From NCBI RefSeq assembly GCF_027887165.1, contig NC_077227.1, forward strand, positions 444,100,395 through 444,164,394: DNA of 64,000 nucleotides, written 5' to 3'. Made by a program: the position numbers and the translations under genes. Below, one piece after another: positions 1 through 10,754 of the stretch. Source of the DNA: Monodelphis domestica. Lineage: Eukaryota; Chordata; Mammalia; Didelphimorphia; Didelphidae. How positions within the stretch are numbered: the stretch's first letter is position 1; each line of letters opens with the position of its first letter. Below the pieces are notes generated by a model that did not search any database, was not told the origin of the DNA, and saw only the letters and a program-made list of their open reading frames with translations.

Positions 1-1080
1 TCTCTCTGGCTTTTGCATGCTTTCCCAATTTCTCTTTCACACCACCCCTCTTTCTGAGACCCTGCCTCTACCACTGCAGTAAAGGAAGAGACAATGAATG
101 AGACAGGGAATCATCTTCCATTTTTCTCTTTTTCGTGGGTTACTGTGGCCCCCAAATTCATCAGTTGGCAGACACTCTGTTTAGGAGTTCCTCTTATTTA
201 GCAAAGCTGTTGCCCAGAAAGTAGATAGAATGTGTGTTCAGGCCTTTCCTCAGTCTTTCCAGTTAGGAAGAAACTATTGAAGTTTGCCTTCTGGTGGCAC
301 CTCTGCTCCATAAGAATCTTTGGAGGATGTCTTGATCACTTTCAATTTAGACTTTTTATACACTATTTGGTATTATTTTCTTAGGAATTTCTAGGCCTTT
401 TATTCTTATATCCCCAAGTGCAAAGTGCTCAAGGGCAAGTACCATATCCTATACTTCTGAGTACAAAATAAGTGCTCAGTTGATATCTGATGAATTCAAA
501 TTTGAACTGTAAGCCCACAGGCTCTTTTTGTCTCCAACTAATTTTCTGCTTAGGTGAAGATTACTGGGAGGAAAAACTCCCACAGTTAATGGTATTTTAT
601 CTTTCCTAAAGAAAGAAGGGGAAAGAGGCTATCATTAGGATCTTATTAGCATTAAGTGAGGGCCCAGACCAAGAACATTCCCAAGTTAGACAGCATTGAA
701 CAGGGAGGAGGGCACATGGTATACTTTGTGGGAACAAAAGGGACACATTGGGTTGGGTTCAAGTATGCAATGATAACAGGGTATTCACTTTTTCCAGTCC
801 TTGGAAATCACTTTATTTAGTTGGCAGCAACAGCTGGGCATTGGTCATATAAATCAGTTCTGCATGAATTGATGAACAGCTGGAGGTTTGCAGGACAATT
901 TGTCCAGTGTTGTACAAGTCACAAACAACTCAGTTCCATAGTATCACAGAACAAAGTCATTAACAGACTAGTCAATTGGCATTTAGCAAATTCCTACTGT
1001 GTGTCCAGATCTGTGTTTAATGTTCTGAGGAATACAAAGTAGGAGCCTTGATTTCTGCCCCCAAGAAGCCTATAATCAGT
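1..1080. other. Intergenic, no gene seen
   Basis: No coding signal. A degenerate L2-type 3' tail is suggested at about 405-505 ('caagggcaagtaccatatcc', 'aaataagtgctcagttgat'). The 73-codon frame at 821-1042 has no recognisable domain and no supporting context. Confidence 0.6.
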
Positions 1081-1081
1081 T

Positions 1082-1225
1082 ACTCAAGAAGGATTTATTA
1101 AACATTATGTGCCAGACACAATGCTAGGAGTTGGAGATGCAATGACAAAAGTGAAACTTGTCTTGATTTGGAAGTGCTTACATTCTATTAGAGGACACAT
1201 GTACAATCAATAGAGGGGAAAACCT
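1082..1225 (-). repeat. L2 LINE 3' end, antisense
   Basis: 'Atttattaaacattatgtgcc ... aatgctaggagttggagatgc' followed by 'gaagtgcttacattctatta' is the reverse complement of the L2 3' UTR. It abuts an antisense SINE at 1226. Confidence 0.7.
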
Positions 1226-1455
1226 ATAAGCCTTTTTTTTTCAGTTGTTTTTCAGTTGTGCCCAACTCTTTGTAACTACATTTCAGCTTTTCCTTGGCAA
1301 AGATACTGAAGCTTGCCATTTCCTTTTCCAGCTCATTTTACAGATGAGGAAAATGAGGCAGGGTTAACGCAGCTAGTAAGTGTCTGGATTTGAACTCAGA
1401 AAGATGAATCTATATAATTCCAAGTCCAGTGCTCTATGCACTATACCTCCTCACC
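1226..1455 (-). repeat. Marsupial CORE-type SINE, antisense
   Basis: It reads T-run, 'cagttgtgcccaactctttgt', 'ttggcaaagatactgaagc', 'cagatgaggaaaatgaggca', 'gtaagtgtctggatttgaac' and then a 5' end near 'agtgctctatgcactatacc'. This is the reverse complement of the abundant marsupial SINE with the 'gtcggacacgactg'-type tail. Confidence 0.8.
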
Positions 1456-1514
1456 ACCCCCAACTATAAGCTAGTACCTTCCAATTCTGTCTTTGTTGGA
1501 AAAAGGTGACTGTT

Positions 1515-1620
1515 TCATAGAATCATAGGTGGAAAGTTGGGAGACATAGTCACCAGTTAGTCCAACTCCAACTTTCTAGAAATTAGTATAATTTCAAAAT
1601 AATCACTTCTTAAGAACCTA
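1515..1620. repeat. CR1/L3-like 3' tail relic
   Basis: 'Catagaatcataggtggaaa' followed by 'agttagtccaactccaactt' resembles the 3' end of CR1/L3 LINEs. It is short and diverged. Confidence 0.45.
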
Positions 1621-1954
1621 CTGTGTATCCACAAATATCTCTTGTGGAACAGGCACTACAGAAATGGATTAGAAATAAGCCCAGAATTGAAATCAAGAAA
1701 GAAGATGGCTGGATCAAATTTGGGAAATTGCACTGCTTTAAGTGATTTGAAGGTTCAAAAGCCCATTTTGAGCACTAATTTCCTCCTTGTGATATTGTCA
1801 ACCAGGAAGCACCAGGATCTCTGAAGAATTGAAATGCCAGGGGAGTCAAAGGACATAGTTGGTATGAATAGGAGACAGGGGCATGGAAAAGGAGGTCAAC
1901 TAATGATCAAGGTGACTGTGGTATATAGTGGAAAAACTGTTGACTCAGCAGCTA

Positions 1955-2208
1955 GATTTTGTTGTTGTTCAGTTGTGTCTGTCTCTTTGTGACTCCATTT
2001 GGGATTTTCTTGGCAAAGATACTGGAGTGGTTTGCCATTTCCTTCTCCAGCTCATTTTATAAGTGAGAAAACTGAGGCCAACAGGATTTAATGACTTATC
2101 CAGGGTAACTTGGCTAATAAGTATCTGAGGCTGCGTTTGAACTCAGGAAGATGAGTCTTCCTGACTCCAAGATTAATGCTCTACCCACTGTGCAACCTAG
2201 CTGCCCCC
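1955..2208 (-). repeat. Marsupial CORE-type SINE, antisense
   Basis: A nearly complete copy: 'ttgttgttgttcagttgtgtc', 'tctttgtgactccatttggg', 'ctggagtggtttgccatttcc', 'aactgaggccaacaggattt' and 'atgctctacccactgtgcaacctagctgcc' at the 5' end of the element. Same family as the copy at 1226-1455. Confidence 0.9.
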
Positions 2209-2239
2209 AGTTAGAAGAGTTGCCTAAATCTTATTTCTT

Positions 2240-2350
2240 ATGCTTACTACATGTGTGGTCTTAAATAAGCCAAATAGCTTCCCTGGGTCTCAGTTTCCTT
2301 AAGTAAAGAGAATAGACTCTGAGGTTCTTTACAGTCCTAGATTTAGGATT
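2240..2350 (+). repeat. MIR-like relic
   Basis: 'Gtgtggtcttaaataagccaa', 'gggtctcagtttccttaagt' and 'gaggttctttacagtcctag' follow the MIR core-to-tail order. Confidence 0.6.
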
Positions 2351-2436
2351 CTATATAGTTTGAATGCAACATAAAGACATACAACCTGAGAACTACACTG
2401 GTACCATGAATAATAATAATAATAGCAATTATTATT

Positions 2437-2636
2437 ATTCTTTAAACCTTGCCTTCTGTATTGGAATAAATACTGTGTATTGGTTCCAAGGCAGAAGAGT
2501 GGTAAGGGCTAGGCAATGGGGGTTAAGTGACTTGCCCAGGGTCACACAGCTGGGAAGTGTCTGAGGCCAGATTTGAACCTAGGACCTCCCGTCTCTAGGC
2601 CTGGTTCTCAATCCACTGAGCTACCCAACTGCCTCC
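2437..2636 (-). repeat. Marsupial tRNA-derived SINE, antisense
   Basis: 'Aaaccttgccttctgtattgg', 'tgtgtattggttccaaggc', 'ggtaagggctaggcaatgggg', 'acttgcccagggtcacacag' and 'ccactgagctacccaactgcc' are the reverse complement of the well-preserved SINE at 52255-52457. It is preceded by an (ATA)n-like run. Confidence 0.92.
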
Positions 2637-2794
2637 TACTATGAATTATTAAATGAACCATGGCTAAGCCTCCAGAATGTTGAGTAGAACATTTATTGGA
2701 CCACATGGACAAGAATGGCCTTGGATGAGTTGATGTGGCTACGTTGCAATATTCACCAATGGAGCCCTACACCCATGAGAGGAGGTATCTATTA

Positions 2795-2997
2795 ATGACA
2801 ACTGGCATTTATAAAGTACTAAAAAATTTATAAAGAACTTTGCATGCATCATGTCATTTGATCCTCACAACAATCCTGTGAAGAAGGTAGGACTTCCATA
2901 GGGAAGTCCTTTCCCCTGTTTTACAGACGAGGATGCCGAGGTTAAGTGACTTGCTTATGGTCTTGTGCTAAAGCTAGTACAAGTCAAAGGCAGGATT
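2795..2997 (-). repeat. MIR/CORE SINE relic, antisense
   Basis: 'Ggcatttataaagtactaaa', 'ctttgcatgcatcatgtcatttgatcctcacaacaatcct' (split here by the element's own substitutions), 'gttttacagacgaggatgc' and 'ggcaggattt' match the MIR reverse complement. The element stops abruptly where the LTR at 2998 begins. Confidence 0.75.
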
Positions 2998-3353
2998 TGT
3001 AACAGTTAAAATTTAGGAATATGGGGAGACTGAGGCAGGTAGAAATTAGTTTCTCTCTGCAAGGAGTATTATATTTTTTAGAGGTTTATTAAAGGTTAAA
3101 GATTAAAGAAAATACAGAATAAGAAAAAAACACGTGCCCAGGCCAGAGGCCTAGGCCAGATAACCTCACATCATGGAAGAGACGGAAGAGACGCATCTGC
3201 TCCAAAACAGAAGTCCAAAAGAGAGAGAGAGAGAGCCCCAAAAACGTTTGCCACCAGCTTAAATCCTTCCTCTATCTCGGCCCACCTCAGAATTGCGTGA
3301 GATTACAAAGCATTTTGGGGAAGTCTGTAATGAAAAAAAGAAAATAACACACA
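2998..3353 (-). repeat. Endogenous retrovirus-type LTR (solo), antisense
   Basis: On the minus strand the segment starts TGTGTGTTATTTTC and ends ...AACTGTTACA (TG...CA). It has a polyadenylation signal AATAAA before a short R/U5-like tail, and a (CT)n stretch. No internal retroviral coding sequence is seen, so it is a solo LTR or LTR fragment. Target duplications are not convincing. Family not identified. Confidence 0.6.
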
Positions 3354-3454
3354 AGGTCTGGCATGTGATAGGTGCTTAATAAATGTTTGTTGAAGCAAAT
3401 GGAACTTTTTCATTAGGATACCAAAGAGAATGGTGGGCTGAGCACTCACTCTTA

Positions 3455-3560
3455 CATAATGGAGAAGGAAACCAATACCCAGAAAAAAGGAAATGACTTG
3501 CTCAAGATCTCACAATGAATTAATGATTGAACTCAGATCTTCTGATTATTACTCCAGGGT
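3455..3560 (-). repeat. MIR relic, antisense
   Basis: 'Tacataatggagaaggaaac', 'aatgacttgctcaagatctcaca' and 'gattgaactcagatcttctg' read as a degenerate MIR reverse complement. The adjoining 3570-4330 stretch is unique and somewhat GC-rich; the overlapping frames there on both strands have no domain. Confidence 0.6.
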
Positions 3561-4359
3561 TGGGTTTTTCCCCCTCTCCACAAGATGTACATATATGCAT
3601 AAGCGTGGGAGGTAATTTCTTGGCCACAAGCCCCTGTCTCCTCCTACATTCCCCCAGCTGGGGCTTGTCCTGTCTCCCAGTTCTGCCCAGGGGGGAGGAG
3701 GTGGTGAGGGGAAGGAGGACATGGGTGGGGAGCTCTTTGGGCTTGCCTGTTAGAGTGAGTCTGAGTAGGATGACTGTAGGGGCCTTGGCTGGGTTCATTT
3801 TAGGAATCTTGTGTTTTTTTTGTTGTTGTTGTTGTTTCATTTTTAAAGAATAATATAGGGCATGAAGGGACACAGAGACAGGTGAATTAACCTATTCTTC
3901 CTTCATTTCTTCATAGCTTACTCATGGATCATAGTCTAGCTTTTGTTGGCAAGCCCAGGCAGGCTGGAGAAACCAGGAAAGCCCCATCTGGAGAGCAGGT
4001 GAAGACTCAGACAACTACTACTTTTACAGAAGCCAGGTGTGGAGATGCTGAAGGCATTGACCTGGGGGAGTAGGTTTCCCATCCAAGTGGATCCTTCAGG
4101 GAATGGGAAAGGAGGAAGAAGGAGAGCTCTACCCATATTAATTAGTCAACAACTGGGTCCAAGGAATGTCAGGTCCAAAAGGTTTTCTCTAGGATTTTCT
4201 GTGAGAAAGGAAGAAGATGACTTAGATTGTTGGTTCTGGGGAGGCCACTGTCCCAGTGAGGGAGGAAGAACACATTTGTCTTGAGGACAGTTTGGAACAG
4301 CATGTCAGCAAGTATTCAATAATATTAATTGAAGACAACAGTGTTGAGATTCTCCAGGG

Positions 4360-5115
4360 AAAGTAAATCAACAAACATTTCTCTAGAGTCTACTAGGTAC
4401 TAGGTTACTCTGCTAAGCACTAGGAGTTCCCCCCAAAGTAAAACAAAACAAAACAAAACAAACAAACAAAAAAACCAATCCGTAATCTCAAGGAATTCAT
4501 ATTCTAAGGGAAGATGACATGCAAACCACTCTATATTAACTATATATATATATAAGGACTTGGGAATAATCTCAGAGAGAAGATGCTAAGATTAAGGAAG
4601 ACTGGGAAGGGCTTCTGGTAGAAGATGGGGCTTTAGCTGAGACGGAAGTCAAAAGGCAGAGAAGAATGACAAAGGAGAGAGTTCTAGACATGGGAGGCAA
4701 CCAATGAAAGTGTCCACAGTCAGGAGATAGATTATGTTGTTTGAAGAAGAGCAAGGATACCAGTGTCACTAGATCATAGAATTCATGTTGGGGAGAGTGG
4801 TATAAGAAAACTGGAAAGGGAAGATGAGACCCAGTCATAGTGGGGTTTAAAAGGCAAATTTAGAGGGAGGGGGGAGAAGAGAGGTAGCACAATGGATAGA
4901 GCATCAGACCTGGAGACAGGAAGGTCTTGGGCTCAAACCTAGTCTTAGATACTTCCTAGCTGTGTGACCCTGGGCAAGTCACATTAATTTCCATTGCCTA
5001 GCACTTACCACTCTTCTGTCTTAGAACCAATATTTATAGAAGGTAAGGGTTTAAAAAAAAAGCCAAATGGGTTTTTATATTTGATCCTAGAAGTAAAAGG
5101 GAATCCCTAAAGTTT
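4360..5115 (-). repeat. L2 LINE 3' region, antisense, interrupted by a SINE
   Basis: 'Caacaaacatttctctagag', 'aattcatattctaagggaag', 'ggaagggcttctggtagaag', 'ccagtgtcactagatcatag' and 'tttatatttgatcctagaag' are the reverse complement of the L2 ORF2 end and 3' UTR. A plus-strand SINE (4877-5063) interrupts it. An (AAAAC)n run lies at 4441-4475. The 88-codon minus frame at 4838-4572 is part of this relic. Confidence 0.7.
4877..5063 (+). repeat. Marsupial tRNA-derived SINE
   Basis: Head 'gcacaatggatagagcatcag', then 'cctagctgtgtgaccctggg', 'ccattgcctagcacttacca', a 'cttctgtcttagaaccaata' tail and a poly-A run. It is inserted in the L2 relic. Confidence 0.88.
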
Positions 5116-5382
5116 AGTAACTCATCTAGTCTTTGAGATTTGAGTAGGGTTAATCCAAGAGGGTGATTCTGAGCAGAGGAATTTTCCCCTTCTCTGCTAT
5201 GCTCTCCTTTGTCCTTCTCACATCATATCATACTTATATCTCACATTGTATCATACTCAACATGTGCATGCTGCATCCTTCCTTAAGTTTCTCAAGGGCA
5301 GGGACTTGTCAGCCTGTGGAACAGAAAGAGCTCCAGAGTTAAGATCAAGAAACTTAGGTGTGGATACTGTTTCAGACAAGGA

Positions 5383-5740
5383 AGCCCAGTGTTGTGGTTA
5401 TAAGATCTTTAGCAGCAGTGGAATCTGGGTTCAAATTCTGCCCCTTGTACTGACTTCCTGTGTGACCTTTCTAAATCTCAGTTCATTCATCTGTAAAATG
5501 AAGATGGTACTTCCTACAGCTATTTCACAAGGACGCTAAAAAAGAAGGTGCTGGAAACTTGCTGATAAATTTGGGGTTCTGTTCATAGAATAATAGATTT
5601 AGGGCTAGAAGGGATTTGAGTCCATCAAGTCAGATAACAAATGTGAAGTACTTTGCACACTTTAAAGTGCTATGTAAATGTAGGTACATAACAAGTGCCT
5701 AACAAATGCTTCTTGATTTGCCTAAACATCTTGTGGTAGG
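5383..5740 (+). repeat. MIR/CORE SINE with a nested fragment
   Basis: 'Gaatctgggttcaaattctg', 'tgtgtgacctttctaaatctcag' (core region) and 'ctgtaaaatgaagatggtac' are followed by an interruption at 5541-5640 that itself looks like a CR1/L3 tail. The expected 3' tail 'aaagtgctatgtaaatgtag' resumes after it. The 97-codon frame at 5246-5539 is SINE-derived. Confidence 0.7.
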
Positions 5741-5794
5741 TGTTTTTTAAATGCTATAAATGAATCCAAATGGTTTTTAAAAATTATTATTACT

Positions 5795-5945
5795 ATTAAA
5801 TCCTTGGCACCCCCAATCCTCATTTTACCAATGAAAAAAACTGAAGCCTAAAAGAAGTTAAGTAACTTTACCAGAGTCATACAGTGTCTGGCACAGGATT
5901 TGAACTAAGGTCTTCTTGACTCCAAATCTTACTAGTCCAGCAGGT
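5795..5945 (-). repeat. MIR/CORE SINE relic, antisense
   Basis: 'Cctcattttaccaatgaaaa', 'gaagttaagtaactttacca' and 'aggatttgaactaaggtctt' follow the reverse-complement MIR order. Confidence 0.7.
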
Positions 5946-6254
5946 AGATGTGCAGGTGCTATTAACTCTCCCCTATTTATTCTTTAGATTTTAGACACCA
6001 TGAATGTATACACCCCCACTTAATCCTTAAGTGGGGGGGAGGTCTATGACCCACTTGTGCTAGCAAGTGACAAATCAAAAACAACTGACTGCCCCCTGGA
6101 CAATCTAAAGCAAAGTTAAAGCTGCCATTGGTCCCTGTAAAAGTGGAAGGAAGGCACAGGAAGTGATGCAAAGAACTGTCTTTAAAAATGGTGATAACTT
6201 CCTATGACCAGCTTTTTCCCCTTTGAACTTGGCCTTGGAGGTGCTCTGGCTTGT

Positions 6255-6429
6255 GTAACTGCGAAAATGTGGGTTTCAAGACTGTGAATTGCCAAAACCG
6301 TAAAGATAATTTTTAGTGTCTTGATTTAAATAAAAAATAAGTGGTTGCCATGGGATCATTCCCAAATATGAAAATACCCAAGTTAGCTGGGTTTTATGGA
6401 GTTTTTAATTAATGCAAATGAAGGAATTA

Positions 6430-6473
<44 letters not shown>

Positions 6474-7515
6474 AGAAAAATAGTAGGAAGGGCCTAGGCC
6501 AAATGGCCTAGGCCTGAGCCTTAAGAAAGACTAGTCAGTCTTTTGTCACTCACCACAAGATTGTCCCAAGCAAAACTCCAATCCTTCACTGAAATCCTCA
6601 ACTCCTGAACTGAGTTCAGAGACCCAGCTCCTCCAACTAACTCCAAATTCCAACCTCCACAGCGAACTCCCTGAACTCAGTTCAGAGAGCTCCTTTTAAA
6701 GAGAAATTTCTCTTATATCACCTCCCCTAAATTTTCACATCTACCAATCACAGTAGACTTTTTCCCCAGGACTGTTTATTCTTAGTTCACATCTCTCTTT
6801 AGTTCTTACCTTCTCTGGGTAGATTATGTCTTCTGAGTATTTCATACCTCTTTTGTTAAGCTTGCCTTTTGTAAGTTGCTTGACCTTTTAGTGATTAATT
6901 TAACCTTTATAGGTACTTAGCCTTTTGTATTAGATCTAAAAATAGACCTAGCTTAAGGTTCTAGCTTTACTGTAAGTATGAGTTAGGGACTTTTCATTGT
7001 TCCATCAGGAGTTTACAACCTTATCTTCCCCTAAGGCACTGTCTGAGCAGGGTGGAGTAATTTTAAAGTTCTCAATACATTCCTGACCAAGTACCTATAT
7101 TGTTACAATAGGGGAATAGCTTAACCAAATCTTCTAAGGTATAGTCTGAGCAGTTTTAAGATTCATACTTGGGACCTCAGACTGCTTCCCTTTGGACTGT
7201 CATGTATGTCAGTGAAAAGGCTGACTCCCTTTCCTAGTTTTTCTGGAAGGACTAGCCTCTGGAGAGGCCCCTCATCTTGGGGGAGGCCTCATGGCTAGAA
7301 CCCTTGTTTAGTTTACCTCTGGGCCTCCCCTTTGCTGGGGCCTCTGAAGCCCTGCCTGGTTCAGACTAGGCCAGAGTAATTATCTCTCTCTCATTTTCCT
7401 TACTTTAACTCTTTCTATTTGTAAATAGACTACCATAAAAGTCATTCTGATTTGAATAATTAATTTTGGCGACCACACTCATATATTCAGTCCAACTATG
7501 ATTTTACCTATTACA
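6255..7515 (+). repeat. Long LTR element (solo LTR), endogenous retrovirus type
   Basis: About 1.2 kb of non-coding sequence with LTR character: an early 'gaattgccaaaaccgtaaag' part, a (GA)n run at 6434-6478, a paired 'gaactgagttcaga'/'gaactcagttcaga' duplication at 6610-6690, and an end reading 'ttttggcgaccacac' then 'gattttacctattaca'. The sequence recalls a common marsupial ERV LTR. Both ends are approximate; there is no gag, pol or env. The left edge TG and right edge CA are plausible but the target duplication is not resolved. Confidence 0.55.
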
Positions 7516-7524
7516 AAGATGATA

Positions 7525-7735
7525 CAAGGGTTAGACAGCTAGAGTCAGGACAACCCAAGTACAACAGGACAACCTATTTCAGATACTGTATGGCCCTGAG
7601 CAAGTTACCTTAGGTCTTTCTGCCTCAGTTTCCTCATTTGTGAAAATGTACCTATTTCCAAGGACTGAGATGATATGAAATAACATGTGTAAAGTGCTTT
7701 GCAAACCCTAAAGCACTATGTAAATGCTAGCTAGA
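7525..7735 (+). repeat. MIR/CORE SINE
   Basis: 'Cagctagagtcaggacaacc', 'ggccctgagcaagttacctt', 'ctgcctcagtttcctcattt' and a tail 'gtgctttgcaaaccctaaag ... atgtaaatgctag' give the complete marsupial MIR-like order. Confidence 0.85.
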
Positions 7736-7739
7736 GCTT

Positions 7740-8338
7740 AGCATGTTGTCTAATACAAAATAGACAACTAATACCTAATTTTTTTGAGTTGGGTCTTGTA
7801 GGAATTGGTTACATGGGTTGTTGGGATGGTTAAGAGGACAGAGAATTTCCTTGGGGGGGGGGAACAGAGTTGGGAATTGGGACTTGGCAGGGGCAGAGAA
7901 CCAGAATCTTATTGGTGGAGTCAGAGAATGGATGCAGACTGATGGGAGAGTCTAGTTGCTGAGTCTGCAGGGCTGGCTGAAACAGAGTGAGCAACAGATG
8001 CTGTAATTAGCCCCCACCCAGGAGGATTGTGAGGCTCTCACTTCAACTACCACCCCCTCACTCCATTCTAGCCAAGTGTACTTACTGACCCCATCTCACC
8101 TGTGGACTCTGGGCTGCTCATATCCTGTAACCTGGTCCTGGCCCACGTGAAAGACTGTGAGAATATCTTTTCTGGGCCAGAATCTTGCCTCAGGACATCT
8201 TGAGTTCTGCCATGTTGGTTTTTCCCAACTGTCTGATATTTATGATTCATTCCATCCTCTTAAGCATGGTATGCTCTTTCCCCATTGTCTTCTCAGACTG
8301 CTGAGGGTTTGCCTTGGTGTTCATTTTTGCATTTCATG
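7740..8338. other. Intergenic, no gene or clear repeat
   Basis: Unique sequence with a G9-10 run near 7853. The short overlapping frames at 8068-8351 have no recognisable protein signature. Confidence 0.5.
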
Positions 8339-9046
8339 TGTAAAAGAATAAGAAATCTAAGCCAAAATTATGAGCTAAAATCCAATTTTATTTTGTTGTG
8401 GGCACAAAATAAGTTGGAGGCTGCATTACACCCAGTTGTGATAAGATCCCATTTAGATGTCCAGTGGTATGTTTTATAGGTTTGTGATAACTAATTAGAG
8501 TAAGTCATTAACACAGCAGAATATTAAGAAGTTAAGAAACATGCAATAGCGCTTGCTAACAAGGATTTGGAACATTTCACTGCAAAGTCCTCAAAGTTCA
8601 AAGCAAGGTTAACTATCCTACTTAGGTCAGAGTAACTTTTCTTGGCCACACTACTTGGGGGTGCCTATAGTGGCATAAATCTTTAAAGGATCAAACACCA
8701 TCTGAAGAAAACAAGGCTGTTTCATACTATCTTATCAGGCCAGCTGTCTACTCTCCACTCTCAATGAACCCAGCTCCTCTGCATGGGTCTCGGCTTTCCT
8801 AGATAACTACACAGACTGACAGTTTTATTCCTTAATATTGTTAATATTCTCATATATCAAATGATATATTTTCCAATACTATTAGTTAACATTATATTAC
8901 TAAACTCGATCTCTTATCCACAGTTAGTTTAATAACTAGGTCTAACTTTTTTTATAACTTATAATTGCAGTAAGGTATCTAAAGGATTATATATGATCAC
9001 TGTTCATAATCAATAATATAAAGGCAATAGAACAATTTTCCTTTCA
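8339..9046 (-). repeat. Solo LTR, antisense, with CATG target duplication
   Basis: On the minus strand the element starts TGAAAGGAAAATTG and ends ATTCTTTTACA. AATAAA lies about 50 nt from the 3' end (8392-8387). Flanks are CATG at 8335-8338 and CATG at 9047-9050, a possible 4-bp target duplication. No internal retroviral sequence; 708 bp. The 4-bp match could be chance, but the TG...CA ends and polyadenylation signal agree. Confidence 0.65.
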
Positions 9047-9249
9047 CATGTAACAGAAGGTTACCATTTTCAAACCACAGAGGGTTTGTTGTCAAATGTT
9101 CTTGGAGAAGTGTGTGTGGATTATCTCCACATTACAAAGTGAAATATTATTTAATCCTCTCAAAGGCACTGTGGGGATGGGCAGGGCAGGGATTTGTAAT
9201 ATTTGACACTTTTAATGCTTCCTCTTCCTCTTTATCTTTATAATGCTTC

Positions 9250-9425
9250 ATCTTTACAAAAGTGCTTGATCTTAGTACCCACCGCTCCCCTGTGAAGTTA
9301 GGAGTTCTAGGTATTATTATCCCCATTTTACAGATGAGGAACCTGACTCGTCCACAGTCTCATGGCTAGTCAGCGACAGAGCTAAGACTAAAAACCTAGG
9401 TCTTGACTCCAAGTACAGGACTTTC
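9250..9425 (-). repeat. MIR relic, antisense
   Basis: 'Attattatccccattttacagatgagg' (two overlapping MIR landmarks), 'actcgtccacagtctcatgg' and 'aggtcttgactccaagtaca' follow the reverse-complement MIR. Confidence 0.8.
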
Positions 9426-9483
9426 CACTTTGCCATAGTTTCTTACTTGGCCTTTTGGCTTTAGTGATTTCCAAATGAGTGAG

Positions 9484-9523
9484 GGAATGAATGAATGAAT
9501 GAATGAATGAATGAATGAATGAA
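9484..9523. repeat. (ATGA)n microsatellite
   Basis: About ten ATGA units with imperfect units continuing to ~9545. It explains the Ser-Phe-Ile-His repeats in the minus-strand frame at 9746-9396. An L2-like antisense relic ('ctcaaggagcttgttttgta') follows at ~9555-9720. Confidence 0.95.
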
Positions 9524-9759
9524 AAGCATGAATGAAAATGAATGAAAAGAACTGGTGATACAAACATGAAATTGAGATAGTCCCTATACTCAAGGAGCTT
9601 GTTTTGTAACCGGGGTGATAAAACAGAGGGGAATAGAGGCTAGAGGAAGGAGTTATGGCCTGGGAAGTCAAAAATAGGCTAAGTGGAACAAGAGAGCTGC
9701 CCAGTGACATCCCGGGGTTACATCTCTGCCAGGAGGCAGATTCCACGTTGCTCTGACCT

Positions 9760-10750
9760 GTCTCTGCTTTCCTGGTGGCTACAGTCTGTCATCAAACATC
9801 CTTGGAGAAGCGTGAGGATTATCTCCACAAGCTCCTGAGCAAAGGTCAGACTTCATTCTTTCCTGGTATTTCTGGGTCACAGGGTGAAGCTGCATCTAGG
9901 TTCTTCGATGAAGAAGGAACCCCAAGACATCATCTGGGGCAGCCCCCGCCTTTGGGCACAAACAGTATTTCAATATTCCTTTCAAAGAAACAGAGAAGTT
10001 AAGAAAGTGGGCCAAGACACAGCCAGTGAGTGGTGGAAAAGGAGGTGACCTGACTGTGTTCTCAGCCCAAGGTATGCTCGTGGGCAGAGGTGAACATGAG
10101 TGAACAGATCCCGGACTTGGGGCTTGTCTATTCTCAGGGATTTGCTTTCCTCTTTCACTCTTCTCTTTGACTTGACTGTTCTGATGCCATCTGGAGCAGG
10201 ATGGACACTGAGCTCCCAGAGTAAGGCGGGCGGGTGCCCATGAGGAGGCAGGAGGTGCCTTCTGAAATCGGTGCCAGCACCTCATTGGCCCCTTCACCTG
10301 GGAACTCCCCTCCCCCCAGGCTCTGCCCCTCTCCAGCCTGATGCTCTTTATGCAAAGGCTTGGGCAGACCTTGGCTTGGGGAACAATCATCTTACATAAC
10401 ATCCCTTCCTTTCCAGCCTCGCCTTCCAAGCCCAAAGAAAATCTCTTTCTCTTTCAGTAGGAATTTTCCACCCGCGAAGTCTGCTCCAGCTCCCGGGTAC
10501 CATTGTTTTGTATCAGGGTTACAGAAATTACTAGGATTTTTCACACTGATCACACAGCTCGTGGCTTGGGCCTGGGCCCGGCTTCCTGGGCCAGAGAGGC
10601 CTTGCCATCCCTTTAATTGAAACCAGGCCCTGTGCAGGAGCTGTTCACAAAAACACAAACACTGATCTTTCCACAGTGTAGATTGTTCATGTCTCCAGCC
10701 TGCATCTCCTTGGCCTTGGCCTTGGCCTTGGCTTGGCTGGGTGGAGAGGG
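9760..10750. other. Unique, moderately GC-rich intergenic block
   Basis: There are no repeats apart from one short local duplication (9784-9829). Several overlapping frames on both strands reach 80-180 codons, because the region is GC-rich and stop-poor. None shows a domain, signal peptide or splice-consistent structure. The best-looking non-coding block is 10430-10700, described in findings. Confidence 0.5.
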
Positions 10751-10754
10751 GCGA

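Noticed and set aside
9896..10435. 179-codon minus-strand frame, the longest in the window
   Set aside because: GC-rich stop-poor region, several overlapping frames of similar length on both strands, no domain, no splice or promoter context.
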